In this document: positions 21,246 to 32,673 of the stretch, in pieces
How positions within the stretch are numbered: position 1 is the stretch's first letter
Layout: each line of letters opens with the position of its first letter
NCBI GenBank assembly: GCA_037039685.1
Contig: JAWNGF010000017.1
Location: 62,001 to 126,000 of the forward strand
Direction: 5' to 3'
Length of the DNA stretch: 64,000 nucleotides
From: Ceratobasidium sp. AG-K
Taxonomy: Eukaryota > Basidiomycota > Agaricomycetes > Cantharellales > Ceratobasidiaceae
The notes under the pieces: model-generated
The model's database searches: none
The model's input: the letters and a program-made list of their open reading frames with translations, nothing else
Told to the model about the DNA's origin: nothing
Position numbers and translations under genes: made by a program

Positions 21246-22162
21246 AAACCAGGGGAGCGCAAAGCTACAACGGCCCAGGCCCGTTCGGTAATCATTGACC
21301 TTCGACTCAAGTTGGCTTAGAGAAATCTGGCCCACGTCCGGGTATTGTACAGCTAGGCCCACTGGTGGGAAATCTCTGCGGCTGTTCCTGGGCATTAAAC
21401 TCCGAGTCTGTCCACTTAAGGCTTGAAATCAAATGCGGCTCTTGGAGATTGTTGTCAGGCCTGGAATCCTTGGATATCGTTAGATGTTCTATCGACAACA
21501 CTGATTTTAGGCACGTAATATGTTCAATAAGCGATACGGACCACCCACAGGATGACGCTGTATTCGTTGCGGCTGAGTTGTAGCTCGCGGAACTGCCTTC
21601 TCCCGAGAGTGGAGCCCCAATGGTCGCTCTGGCCGTCACTCGCCGCATTCAAAGATACTTATTTGATCACGATTGCCCACACCCGCGCAACCAAGTCCCA
21701 GTCTGAGTATATATGATAAATGAATTAAAAGTACACGCAGAGGGGGTCGGGGCATTGAGGATCGACAGCGTGCGCGATGCAAGGGAAAAGTACGAAGCTG
21801 AGGGGGGAAATCGATCATCGCAAAAGGACGAAGAAACACGAAGGAATCGAGCCGGGGTCTGTAAACATAGGCAAATAAAAGGGAAGCAAGTGGTGGAACT
21901 GCCTTTTGTGTTCTATATTTTACTTTGGTTAGACATGTCTAAATTGAAAAATAATGACGACATGTCCGTCGCGGCTTACTTAACACAGCTCCTACTGGCT
22001 ACCTCTGGCCCGACCCTATGCGTCCAGTGCCACCTTCTTGATCACGATCACAGAGATAAAACTACGATCCACAATCAAGGAGCTGCCAGTTTTCCAGGTT
22101 TGAAGTATTAGAACAACTTATCTACCCAGGACGAACTTATATATCTACTCACTGGCATCCTC
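21246..22162. other. Intergenic, 5' flank of the GMC gene
   Basis: I see no motif-bearing ORF here. The last few hundred bases should hold the GMC oxidoreductase promoter. Confidence 0.4.
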
Positions 22163-24869
22163 ATGAACGCTCCCCCAGAAATACGGCTCTTTGCTGCAAC
22201 GGCAACTGGAATAGCTGTTTTTGCACTAGTCTTGTCTCACCTTCGCAAACCAGCCGAGCAAGTCATAAAGAAAGGATTGATAGCTGATCCGGATCGCGTT
22301 GGGAAGCTGGCCAAGTCCGAGTCGGAAAGGACTGGCCTCGGTCAATCGGACGACGAGTTTGACTATGACTTCATTATCATTGGAGGGGGTAGGCCGCTGT
22401 ACTAACTGAACTACTCGCCTCCACAATGCTAACGCCTCTTGTGTGGAGGCACTGCCGGATCTGCTATTGCATCGAGGCTCTCAGAAAGGCTAGATTTTAG
22501 AGTCCTACTTCTCGAAGCCGGTACAAGGTACATGTTTCTCTCAAAAACGAGAAATATAACTCCAAATAACCTTGGTGTCAATCAGCGGAGTTGTCCTCAG
22601 AATGTCGAGAGTCCCGTTTGCATATGGTGGCTTGATGGGGTCTAATCATGACTGGAGTCTTTTTACGGCATCTCAAACAGGTTGCGACAATCGAAGGATA
22701 TTCTGGTCGCGCAGTACGTACAAGCGAATTCAAGTGCTGTTGTATTCTTACGCTTTCTGGTAGCAAAATTGCTTGGTGGATGTGAGTCCGATTTGTTTTG
22801 AAAGACCAGAGCCAATGGAAACCCTGATCCGTGTATAGGTTCCTCTGGCAATGCTTTATTGTAAGTCGTCCGATCTAGCTAGCAACTGTAAGATGTACCC
22901 ACACCCATAGGTTTCATTACGGCGCCTCGACAGATTACGACGAATGGGCTTCCGCGACCGACGAACCTGAATGTAAAGAGTGGGGATTCGCTCGGTTTTA
23001 TGAGTATATTTCCTTGTAGAAATGTTCAACCCTCGGACACTGACGACCTCATAGCTCGTTCCGTAAATTCGAAACGTTTCACCCACACCCCGATTTCCCG
23101 GTAGACGAATCCACACGAGGAAGTCACGGGCCCGTTCAGGTTCGTCCTACTACCTACTCGTTTTCTCCTCGAAACACTGATGCTCTGGATTTCTTAGACT
23201 GGATTTTATGGTTATTTCTCAAACCTGGCTCAAGCTTTCGTGGCGGCATGCAAGTCGGTAGGAGTCCCCTTCAATCCCGATGTGAGCGTCCCGTCTGAGA
23301 GTAAACATAGTACTTATTCTTCCTCACAAACTAGCTCAACACTGCCAGGTGAGTTTAGTTAGCCCACCCCGTCCCAGACTTGGACTTGATAATGTTACAA
23401 GAGGAACTATAGGCGTTTCAAAGGTCAGTCACCAATATGCGTTCGAAACAGCGAGCCGATGCCAACGCACAAAAATGGTAATAGGTTATGACTTTTATGA
23501 CATCGCCGCCCACCCGCTGTTCCGCAGAGGCCGCATATCTTACTCCGGCTGTCTTGGCTCGCGCCAACCTGACCGTTGCAACCCATGCACACGTTACGCG
23601 AATCCTATTTGAAGGAAAACGTGCCGTTGGTGTCGAGTTTGCTCGTACTCAGGGCTCGCCGCGGTATCAAGCCCGAGCTCATAAGGAGGTCATACTTTGG
23701 TTGGTCAAAGCCTCGCCTCTACGCCTTTTCTAACAGTGTTCCTAGTGCTGGTACAGTCCACACCCCGCATATACTCATGCATTCCGGAGTTGGCCCAGCT
23801 CAGGAACTCGAAAAATACGACATACCCGTGGTTCATGATTCACCGGGCGTAGGGGACCACTTGATGGACCATGTTCTTGTCCCTACCCGGTACCGAACGA
23901 CTCCAGGCGAGTCCTTGTGCTACCTTAACCCTGATACTGGCAAGGGATTCTGGAACGCGATGCGACGCACAAGAGCTGCTTGGCAATACTTCCTGACCAA
24001 GACTGGACCACTTACAACTAATGTATGTTCGGTTCAACGGCGTCGTTTAATTGGCTGAATACGCTTGTTCGTTTTTAGGTTGCTGAGGCAGTCTGCTTCT
24101 TCCGTTCTGACGATCCCAAGTTATTCCCTAGCCTTTCACCCCTCGATGAAGACTCGACTTCTGGACCAAATGCGCCCGACATTGAGCTCGTGCTAATGCC
24201 GCTTGGATTCGGGGTAGAGTCTGCACCAGAGGGGCATTTGATGACTATCGCCGCTTTGTTACTCAGGTAGGTGTTTGCGCAAACCAGAGCTCGGAGTCTG
24301 TTAATATGAGGTTTACAGGCCCACTAGTACAGGAAAAATTACCCTTCAAAGCAATAATCCATTTGACGCCCCAGTGATAGACCCAAAGCAAGTAAAACGC
24401 AACGTTATGTAGTCCGTCATTAATCTCCCCCAAGCTACCTTGACACCCAACACGACGTCGACGTTCTCGTTCGAGGACTGCGCGTAGCCCTCCGTCTAAG
24501 CCAAGAAGAACCTCTCCGAAGCATGATTGTTCAAACCGACACGGCACCTGACCTCGACCTCAGTCTCTTGAACGCAGACGACGCCACGCTCGTCAAACAA
24601 GTTCGCGCTCGAGCTGAGACGGGCTATCATCCTACAAGCACCGCGCGTATTGGCTCTGTTGTTGATACGCGTTTACGTGTGTATGGTTTGGAGGGGCTAA
24701 GGGTCGCAGATTGTAGCGTGATTCCAACAATCATTTCGGGGCATACGGTCTGCAGATTTGTCTCTCCACACGGTATTCTTACTGAATACCATCGGTACAG
24801 GAAGCTGCTGCCCTAGCGATTGGAGAGAAAGCAGCGGATATGATCAAGGCCGCGCATCCGACCGCCTGA
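22163..24869 (+). CDS. GMC-family FAD oxidoreductase with N-terminal membrane anchor
   Basis: Exons 22163-22388, 22449-22527, 22586-22713, 22764-22781, 22839-22860, 22911-23003, 23055-23139, 23198-23281, 23335-23348, 23402-23423, one unresolved exon, 23528-23699, 23746-24022, 24079-24266, about 24319-24387, 24435-24747 and 24801-24869. The FAD motif is DFIIIGGGTAGSAIASRL. LGGCSSGNALL and GTVHTPHILM..SGVGP are the two GMC signatures. The C-terminal catalytic region reads HPTSTARIG...VIPTIISGHT. Such enzymes oxidise alcohols or sugars and give H2O2. One hydrophobic span at residues 7-27 makes it anchored or targeted to the secretory path. The intron at 24388 has a GC donor. The junction around 23424-23527 cannot be made in frame with confidence, so this copy may carry a defect there. 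Confidence 0.85.
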
Positions 24870-24920
24870 GAATAGTGGTGTTATCCAATAATGAATGGTT
24901 GTAGAGTATATGCTGTCGAT

Positions 24921-26131
24921 TTATTCTAGCAAGCCCCCAAACCCAGACCGGGACTGCCTAGGTGTTTCTACGTTATCGAAATTTGTAGGCCCGGCGGTGG
25001 TTTTCTGATGATTGTAGGATAGCCTCCACAAATAACCATTTCGTATCTCGTCTATTGATCGGAACAGTGATAGCACGGCCTTAATCACCGAGCAAACTTG
25101 GCAGCGGCCATATTTCAGCGCAAATAGGAAAACTGATACTACTGGGTCCAGTATGATGTCGATCGGGTGTTTGAAAAGATGGGTTTCAGCATACCTTTTG
25201 GCCAATGCATTAATGGTCGCGGGCGAGAGGACTCTACTGCTAGCTCGGGGGCACAATCCCAACCCGTGGTCGTCAGCGGCTCCCGGAAATCCATCTCTCC
25301 CGTGTTGAGGGGAAGATGTGGCGCTGCGACAGGTGATGCACGAAGAGCCATTTGATAATGGAATCGTATTGGGCCAACTGAACAGCCCAACCGTGAGCCA
25401 GAGCTGTGGTTAACAGCCGCTACAGCACTTATTCTCGCCCACTATTGGTTCAATTCAAATGATTAAGCAGACCACACATGAGCGGTGTAATCAAGGAAGT
25501 GCTGATCGTTGTATTGATCGCGCGTGTACCATCAAAATACATCGTACTGGGGCGACCTCATCCATTCGAAACAACTCGCAATTTCACGTGAAAAATCCAG
25601 CTTGTCGATCAGTCACCAACTGCTACCACAATTCCGTTTGTTGGATATCGCTGCTTAACGCACTGCCATATCCTGGGTGTTTTGATTAGCTGCTTGCGTT
25701 TGCTTTCTCGAGTAACGAGCATGTAAAACGACCAGCCATCTGGATCCTCGGCAAAAAGTCTGACGATCGGATATTCCAGCGTGCGTTGCAGTGCCTCGAC
25801 CAGGTTTATCGGTCCGATCCTCTCATTTCGGAGAGTTCTATTCCGGTACAATGTGCGAGATTGTCGACGGTACAAGGTTAACTGCTAATCCGCACGCTGA
25901 CGAGCCTAAATTGTAAGAATTCTGGTCGTCTCTTGGGAGAAGGCGCAACCTACATTTTCGCAGGTGCGTGCAAGGCAAGGGTGGAGCGCGGTCATATGGC
26001 TTCCCTAGGTTTGGCACGAAATATGAATTGAACAGACACTGTGCATAATTATCATATTTATATTTATCACTTATCCTGGTCGTACAGGACCGGAGCGTTG
26101 ATACCAAAGTGCCAAGATCAAACTTCGCCAT
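24921..26131 (-). other. Unresolved coding-like region
   Basis: Two minus-strand stretches look protein-like. One runs from about 25405 to 24921 and includes LSPATINALAKRYAETHLF and KHPIDIILDP. The other spans 25875-25609 and includes GPINLVEALQRTLEYP and FAEDPDGWSFYML. A possible start exon lies at 26131. Splice candidates exist, but I could not join them into one model. No family is recognised. It may be one lineage-specific gene or two fragments. Confidence 0.3.
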
Positions 26132-26356
26132 AAATAACTCGGTGCGGCGGTACCTGATGTCCCTGAACGTTGATCATAAACGCGCCACGCGAGCGACACA
26201 CAAAAACAAAAGAGCGTAAAGAACTAGATTGATCAGACTACTAAAAAAAGTCCGTACGATAGCGTACTGTAAGCTACACAAATCCATGAGATCACGCATG
26301 GTCCATCGCCATGTCTAATGTCCAGTCTGCATAAACACTTTTTTGCAAACACCGGT

Positions 26357-27856
26357 CTAGAACAACATGGCAACGCCTGCTGCGACGCCGACCAATGCAC
26401 CCACGAGACCTCCGACGAGACGTCCAGCTCCGTTCGAACCTGAAGAAGAACCTCCGTTGGCAGGGCTGGTGGAGGAAGAGCTGGCCCCGCTTCCGGTAGC
26501 CGTTCCAGTGCTTGCGGGCGAGCTCGAGTTGGAGGAAGTCTCGACATAGGCATCCGCGAGAGGCTTGTTCAAGCACTCGATGATGGATGTCATCTTGTAC
26601 TTGCGGGCCTGGGCGTCGGGGAGAACATAGCCGATAGCAAGGTCAACAGTTTGCTGGTACAAGTCGTGGGCGAGGACAATGAAACCAGTGGTGAGGGTGT
26701 CAGCCGTGTCGAGGATGCGGTCAAACGAGTTGAGGACCTCGACGGACGAGAGACCGGAAGGAATGTGCCAATCGTTGGTGTCAAAGGTGCCGCCGTTGGC
26801 GCTGGTCCAGATGATAGGGGTCAAGCCGAGACCGAGGGCGATCGCACGGACACGGTCATCGATATCGCCATAGGGAGGACGCATGGTGTTGGGGGTAACG
26901 CCGGTGATTTGCTTGATAGCCTCCCGAGTCCATCCGAGCTCGGCAATGATTTGGTCGTTGGTGAGGGTGGTCAAAGTGGGGTGAGACCAGGTGTGGACCG
27001 AAAGCTGGTGGCCGCCCATGTACTCGGCCTGCAAGATCTCGGGACGTGAAATGGCACGCGAGCCGACGACAAAGAATGTGGATTTGATATTTGCCGCGTC
27101 GAGATAGTTGAGAAGGTCGGGGGTGTACGGAGAGGGGCCGTCGTCAAACGAGAGACCCCAGGTTGCTACGGAATTGTCAATACGAGTGTGCGGAGAAAGA
27201 ATGTAGGGCTCACCCTTGTTGGGGCAAGTGGTAATGTCCGTCTCGCGCGAGCATCCACCACATGTCCACCAGCAGTTGCCTGCGGCCGTGGCATTGGCGA
27301 GGGCAGCGGCATTGGCAGGCTCTCCACACCCTGCCAAGAGAATATATGAGATGTGACGTCAGGACAAGCCAATGTGCTCCGCACCTCCAAGCTGGGTCTG
27401 AGAAACGTCTGGGATCTTGACTCCAGACGCCGCAATTTCCGCCTTCCATTTGGTCATTTGTGCGCTGTCTAGAGGTGGGATCTGGTCAAGCGCCGGGAAG
27501 TTTGCCGGGTTGATTGCCGCTGTATTTCCGTTAGGCGAGCGTGAGAGAGACGAAGCAGGTGCTTACCGGTGGGAAGAGCTGGGGCACCCGAGATGGGGGG
27601 AGTCGCACCAGCCGTATACGTGGTGTGCAGGGCGACAGTGGCCTGGGTGGGTGCGCTGGCATAGATTGACGACAGAGGCACGGCCGTTGGGTTGGTCGAG
27701 GCCAGCGAGGGAGCAACTACTGCAAGTCAGCGACACATCTCTCGTGGCCACCCTATACTCACCAGTCGCGGTCCCAGTCGTCACAGCCTGGCGAGCGGTG
27801 ATTTGCGCGTTAGCACCGACAGCTGCAGCAGCAGCGAGAACAGCAGAGAAGATCAT
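26357..27856 (-). CDS. GPI-anchored chitin deacetylase (polysaccharide deacetylase, CE4)
   Basis: Four exons give 451 aa: 27856-27763, 27719-27567, 27519-27385 and 27330-26357. There is a signal peptide ending near GANA, then a Ser/Thr/Ala-rich linker. A Cys-containing segment (CGEP, CWWTCGGCSR) comes before the NodB domain. CE4 motifs are SFDDGPS (motif 1, catalytic and metal Asp), SVHTWSHP (metal His pair), RPPYGD, and a late VLAHDLYQ. The C-terminus is Ser-rich with an Asn-Gly omega-site region and a hydrophobic tail, the GPI pattern. It should deacetylate cell-wall chitin to chitosan at the plasma membrane or wall, as Cda enzymes do in Cryptococcus and Ustilago. Confidence 0.95.
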
Positions 27857-28641
27857 TTTGTGGTATGTGGTGTCACTGGGTCGAGTTGGAAAACGACACG
27901 ACAGTGGTCGGAAGCAACAGCAAGAAAAAGAAGAGGACGGGGCACGCGATTTACTCCAACCGACGCTTGGCTTTTCAATCACAACGCAATTTGCAAATAC
28001 GTCCTCTATTTTTGGACGAGGGAATGCACCCTGGTTTGTCGGCACCTCGGCTCGAGCTTCTTTGGCCTTGGCATGTTTTGATGGGCGCGTCGAGCGGCCT
28101 CATTGGCCGGCGTGCGTACAGCCACCGTCGGGCGACGCGCTTAGCTTACCGACCCTCACACCAAATATCTCACTGAATATGCAGATTGGATAATTAGCTC
28201 AAACTTGTAACTTGCTCTTATTTCACCAATGGATACACAAGCCGCGTGCTAGCCCTCGATCACACTTCACCCAGCTACTTTACGACGGCGGCCTATAGGG
28301 GTACCATCTGTCGAGAGATGCGATTAGCGCCAACATTTCGCCACGGATCTTCAAAGTACATCTTGGACTCACGCAATAACGCCCGCTTTCGATCAATCTT
28401 CGCGCCGAATCGTCCCTAGCGTGATCGACGGATAAGTCCCTGCCCTCACATTCCCGTGCGACCCATCCGTTAAGGGTGTAGGTATCTAAAACGAAAGATG
28501 AGCTCAAAAAGTTGTCTGAGTGTTGGAAAAGCAAATTACACTCTATGTTTGTAGCATGGTACCTGCTACCACCAACTGCTTGTTCCTCATATTGAATTGC
28601 GCAATGAAAGTGCCTGAGTGCCACTATTCCGCGGCCGTAAA
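27857..28641. other. Intergenic, with an unresolved minus-strand ORF
   Basis: It holds the chitin deacetylase promoter. A minus-strand frame at 28732-28280 ends in WYPYRPPS, which looks like a gene end, but it overlaps the tail of the kinase ORF and has no recognisable domain. I do not call it as a gene. Confidence 0.35.
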
Positions 28642-30605
28642 CTACGCTCTGATTTCGCCCCGCAAGCATCGCGCGAGTTGCTTGTCGAGCAGAGGTTGCA
28701 GCGGCTTCGGGACTGGGGGCCGACCTCTCCAAAGATCGTCCAACAGGGGTTTCACCCAGGGTACACCAGGCTGTTGTGTAGTTAGAGCAATATCATACGA
28801 ATAATTCGCAACTCCGAACCACTGACCAATGGGTGTGGCTACGTAAAATCCCGGGCCGGGTCGCACCTCAATCAAGTCCCACTCGATTTTCGCTCCCGTC
28901 AATTTTCTCCAAAACTCGAGAGCCCCAATCCAACCATTCTGAGTTGGTGTTGGCCGAAATACCACATATCGCGGCAAAGGCGCTGAAGGTGTTAGATATG
29001 ACATTGGCACCTGTGTCCTGTGCTCCCGCGCTTCTGGATCGCGTCTTGGGCGGGAGCTCACGAGGGTACCTAGTCCAATGAGAGTGGCGCCGGCGAGTGC
29101 AGCACCGGTATCCTGGAGCTGAGGTGACCTGTTGTTATACTTTGTACCCGGTTGTGCTCGGTTGATCGAGCTGAAGTCTGTCCTTGAACGGATGGGGGGC
29201 TTTTGGCTAGCGGTAGTATCGATGTTTGTTCGAACGGCGTTATCAGAAGCAAATTCAAGGTTACTGCGAGGGCTTGCCCCGGTGTAATTGGTCGAAGTAG
29301 CGCGAGATGTTTTATTGGCGCAAGAACCTTGGTTAGCCCGGGAGGCATAGTTTTTTTGGAGACTCGGGCGAGAATGTGCAGCTTGTTCCAGCATAAACTC
29401 GCTAACAGCCGCTATGGTCGGGCGCTCGGTTGGCTCCAGGCTCCAGCAGGATAACAGAACTTTCCACAAATTGTCGTCAATACCCGCGTTTGGTCTAGGT
29501 GGAGCTTCCCCTCGGGATACGAGATCCCGAATCTCATAATAACTTGACGTCGCATGCGGCAGTTCCCCAGTCAGCACCTCCTAACGGGGAGTCAACTTCG
29601 GAATCAAATAGAATGAGAAGGCAAGTACCAGTACGGTCTATAGCCTTGGGTCAATCTCCAGGATATAAGAAGGGATGAAATACAAACCATTCCGTACGCA
29701 TACACGTCAGTCGGCCCGCTTACCTTTTCGCCACTTAGCAGCTCAGGTGCCTGAGTAACAATTTAAACTACATCCAGCAAGAGGATGAAAATACAAACCG
29801 CCCATCGATATGAAAAAGGAACCCCCGTGGTGTCCGAGAATTGAAGGGTAGAGTTGTACAGCTGAGCGCTTCCGAAATCAGTAATCATAGCAACGCCATC
29901 TGGGGACACCAGAACATTTGCCTGTAGTCGTCCTGGAATTAACCCGGTTATATTAAATCGTGAACCAAAGAGCTTACTGCTTTTAGGTCGCCATGAACCT
30001 GCGTCGCTCTAGTTAACCACCAATACGCGCGGTTGTTGTCCACTGCCTTACCATTTCGTTTGCGTGAATGTGAGCGAGGCCTTCACAAACATCAACACAC
30101 TGTATTTCCTAATAGTGAGATCTTGCACTGGCCGCCTCGGTAGCGCTCACCAAACAAATCCTATCTATCGCAATCTTCAAGTTGCGCGTATGTTTGATAT
30201 ACGACTTGAGATCTCCGTTTTCCATCCATTCTGAGACCATCGAAATCCGGCCGCCATAGAACAATGTGAATCCTAATAGAGGCGTGATATTGCGGTGTTT
30301 CAATTTGGACCACCGATATATTTCTCTTGCCGTATGCTATTCGGGGTGGACAATAAGCGCCTGCTACGGTTGCATTCAAATAAGTGTAATACCTTTTGGA
30401 TTTTTCCCTTGGTGTCCATTTCCATACGTTCGAATATCCGTAGAACCTTTACTGCTATAACTTTGCCGTCGCTCGATTTCCCTCGATAGAGATCGCAAAA
30501 CCCTCCTCCAGCCACTGGAAAGTTGGTGTAAGCAGTCGTGTCGATTGAAGAGGTAAGATCGACACAGCCGCGCTTCACCAGGGCCAAAACAATATCTTCA
30601 ACAGA
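28642..30605 (-). CDS. TKL-like protein kinase with unusual C-terminal domain, 5' incomplete
   Basis: Exons 30605-30393, 30336-30151, 30108-30052, 29998-29978, 29921-29799, 29750-29688, 29637-29629 (9 nt) and 29580-28642, all phase 0. The kinase has a glycine loop VAGGGFCDLYRG, VIAVKVL lysine, HGDLKAANVLV catalytic loop, DFGSA, WAAPELL and a DVYAYGM-TVL-EVLTGELP helix. These match the tyrosine-kinase-like expansions of basidiomycetes. After the kinase comes a Ser/Thr/Asn-rich linker. A compact domain near 28945-28760 then reads EWDLIEVRPGPGFYVA...QWFGVANYS, the spacing of a double-stranded-RNA-binding domain. The first visible exon begins at an acceptor site, so upstream exons are missing from the model. 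Confidence 0.8.
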
Positions 30606-31112
30606 CTAAATTTGACAGCGTGAATACGAAGCGATTATGTGGCTATCGCGCCATCAACATCCCTGACCGTTGTGTTGCCAATAATATCTTCATGCGATGC
30701 TATCATGGCAGCCATTTAAAGCTAGATATCTGGAGTCCAATGACAGCGCTTGGTAATTTTTTTCATCAAATAAAACGCGTTTTCTACAGGATTCTTGTTG
30801 GATGGCTTGACGGGGGTCGCGGCGATGGTCGCAGATACTTAGCTGACATTGCGCCAGCAGTGATGGGCGGCAGCATAAGCGCTGGGCGTTATGTCAACGG
30901 GGAGGGACCCCTTATCCCCAACCATGGGATCGGTGAGTGACACTAGTCTGAGAGTCTTTCATTGTCTTTCTAAGATCTCCCGCTCCTCCTTTCGTCTCGC
31001 ACTTGGGCAGGACCTTGCATTGTTCAACAAGTGTGCTATCTGCATGGGTGCTTTCAAGAGCTCCCGCATACCGATAACTTTCATTTCATGCAGTCACCTG
31101 GACCAGTATTTC

Positions 31113-32410
31113 TTAAGCGAACTCAACAATGCTTCTCTGATCAACATATGCGCCAAACATCTGATCCCAACGGTCTGACAACGATCCATCAAAGTGATAA
31201 ACTTTGCTACCGAGACTCGTTGTCGGCGAGAGGATCGCAACCTTCGACACCGTAGGTAGTTGCCCATTTGAGTAATGGACGAACACGGCTGAATCACGCT
31301 CAACGCCACGTGGGATGTGGCTCCAAACCTAATCGAGCCTGAAGCCAGCTTCGATTCTCAGCTTCGCGAATTTGAAGCCATGTTTGATCGTTTCAGGTAT
31401 CTCATCGTTGTACGTATATCACGGTGCTGGTTGGTTTAGTTTCTGATGTGACATACGTCCAGTCACTGCCATATCCAGTGCTTCTTCGACACCCGTTTTA
31501 CGGAGCTTGTTTACGGCCTGGTGTTGGGCGATCTCGTAGTCCCGGAACTACGTGAACTTCATGTAACGTAGCCGACAGATTTACGACGGTATCATGCTTG
31601 AACATGTATGGCCACCTGTGGTCGTAGCTTCGTAAGTGAGTTTCAAGCGCGCACCTGCTCACCTGCGAGAAGTGGTTTGATATTATTCGAGTTTGCGCGC
31701 ATGATTCTTTCTTGGTTGCACCTCCATCCGGGACCAAACTAGCGGTTCAACTTGTTGACGCTACGCTTTCAACATCTCTCCCTCCCTAGCGGTAACTGGC
31801 TAGTGGTTCACTGGGTTGCGGAGGCGAAGTAGTGGTGGTGGCTTATGTTTCAATTGAGACTTTACAAAGGGGTATCTTTTTATAGATTGACGTTACTGGA
31901 TCCAGGAGCACCCGAGGTATCCATTACTGTATATGCGTGCCATTGAGCCCGAGACAAGTGTGGCAGGCTACTGGCGGACTGGATCCCTACATCTTATAAG
32001 CAGGCATGGGTACCGTGGTGTCGATGATCATCAAATTAATCTCCACCCGTAGTTGACAGATCCCGTGGCACTATGAGCTTACCATTAGAATCCACGACAC
32101 CGGTTATTGGCTCCAGCGTAGTGGGCAATTTTTTCGATATTGCAGCGCTGGGTAGTACAGCATATGGTGCTAGGTATAGATATTCGCTGGCGCATTGCTG
32201 CGGAATGGCATATAATGGTCGGTGCAATACTTCTCGCAATGTACCACGCGCAGATGCTCCAGAGGTGCTGATTGGCATAGCTGAGTCCTCCAAGCAGCAC
32301 TTCAGTTTGCTTCGAGTGCCGAATCTGGATCTCGTTGGGCGATACCAGGTTCGGTAGAATAAGTCAAAAGTATACACTTGGACGTACATCCAACAGCTGT
32401 AAGCAAACAA
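31113..32410 (-). other. Unresolved coding-like exons
   Basis: Minus-strand pieces with protein-like composition lie at 31330-31113 (VFVHYSNGQLPTVSKVAIL, FDGSLSDRWDQMFGAYVDQ), around 31640-31500 (SYDHRWPYMFKHDTVVNLS) and at 32410-32036 (ending PITGVVDSNGKLIVPRDLS). They may be exons of one gene or the missing 5' part of another. No domain is recognised and I could not join them. Confidence 0.25.
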
Positions 32411-32673
32411 AGTGTTTGGAACCTTTGATTTTCGCCCTAAAGCTCTTACGATTGAGGATACTTTGGGGTTAATGCCGACGCCTACAAGTGTCTCAACTCA
32501 ACGAAAGCCAGGGGGGTTATAGCCGTAACGTGAGGCTCCTTTCCACCCTCTCCACCATTCTGGGTTCTGGCTATATGAACTATCTATACTCTAGGAAAGC
32601 TTCCTTTCAATATGTATAAGCATCTATACATCGCAGTTTTAGGCAACACCAGGAACCAATCACGCTTGCGCAG

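Noticed and set aside
22226..22426. Minus-strand ORF opposite the GMC first exon
   Set aside because: It is a shadow of a clearly coding FAD-binding exon.
26651..27049. 132-codon plus-strand ORF
   Set aside because: It is antisense to the NodB domain of the chitin deacetylase and its Gly/Val/Asp-rich composition is typical of a shadow frame.
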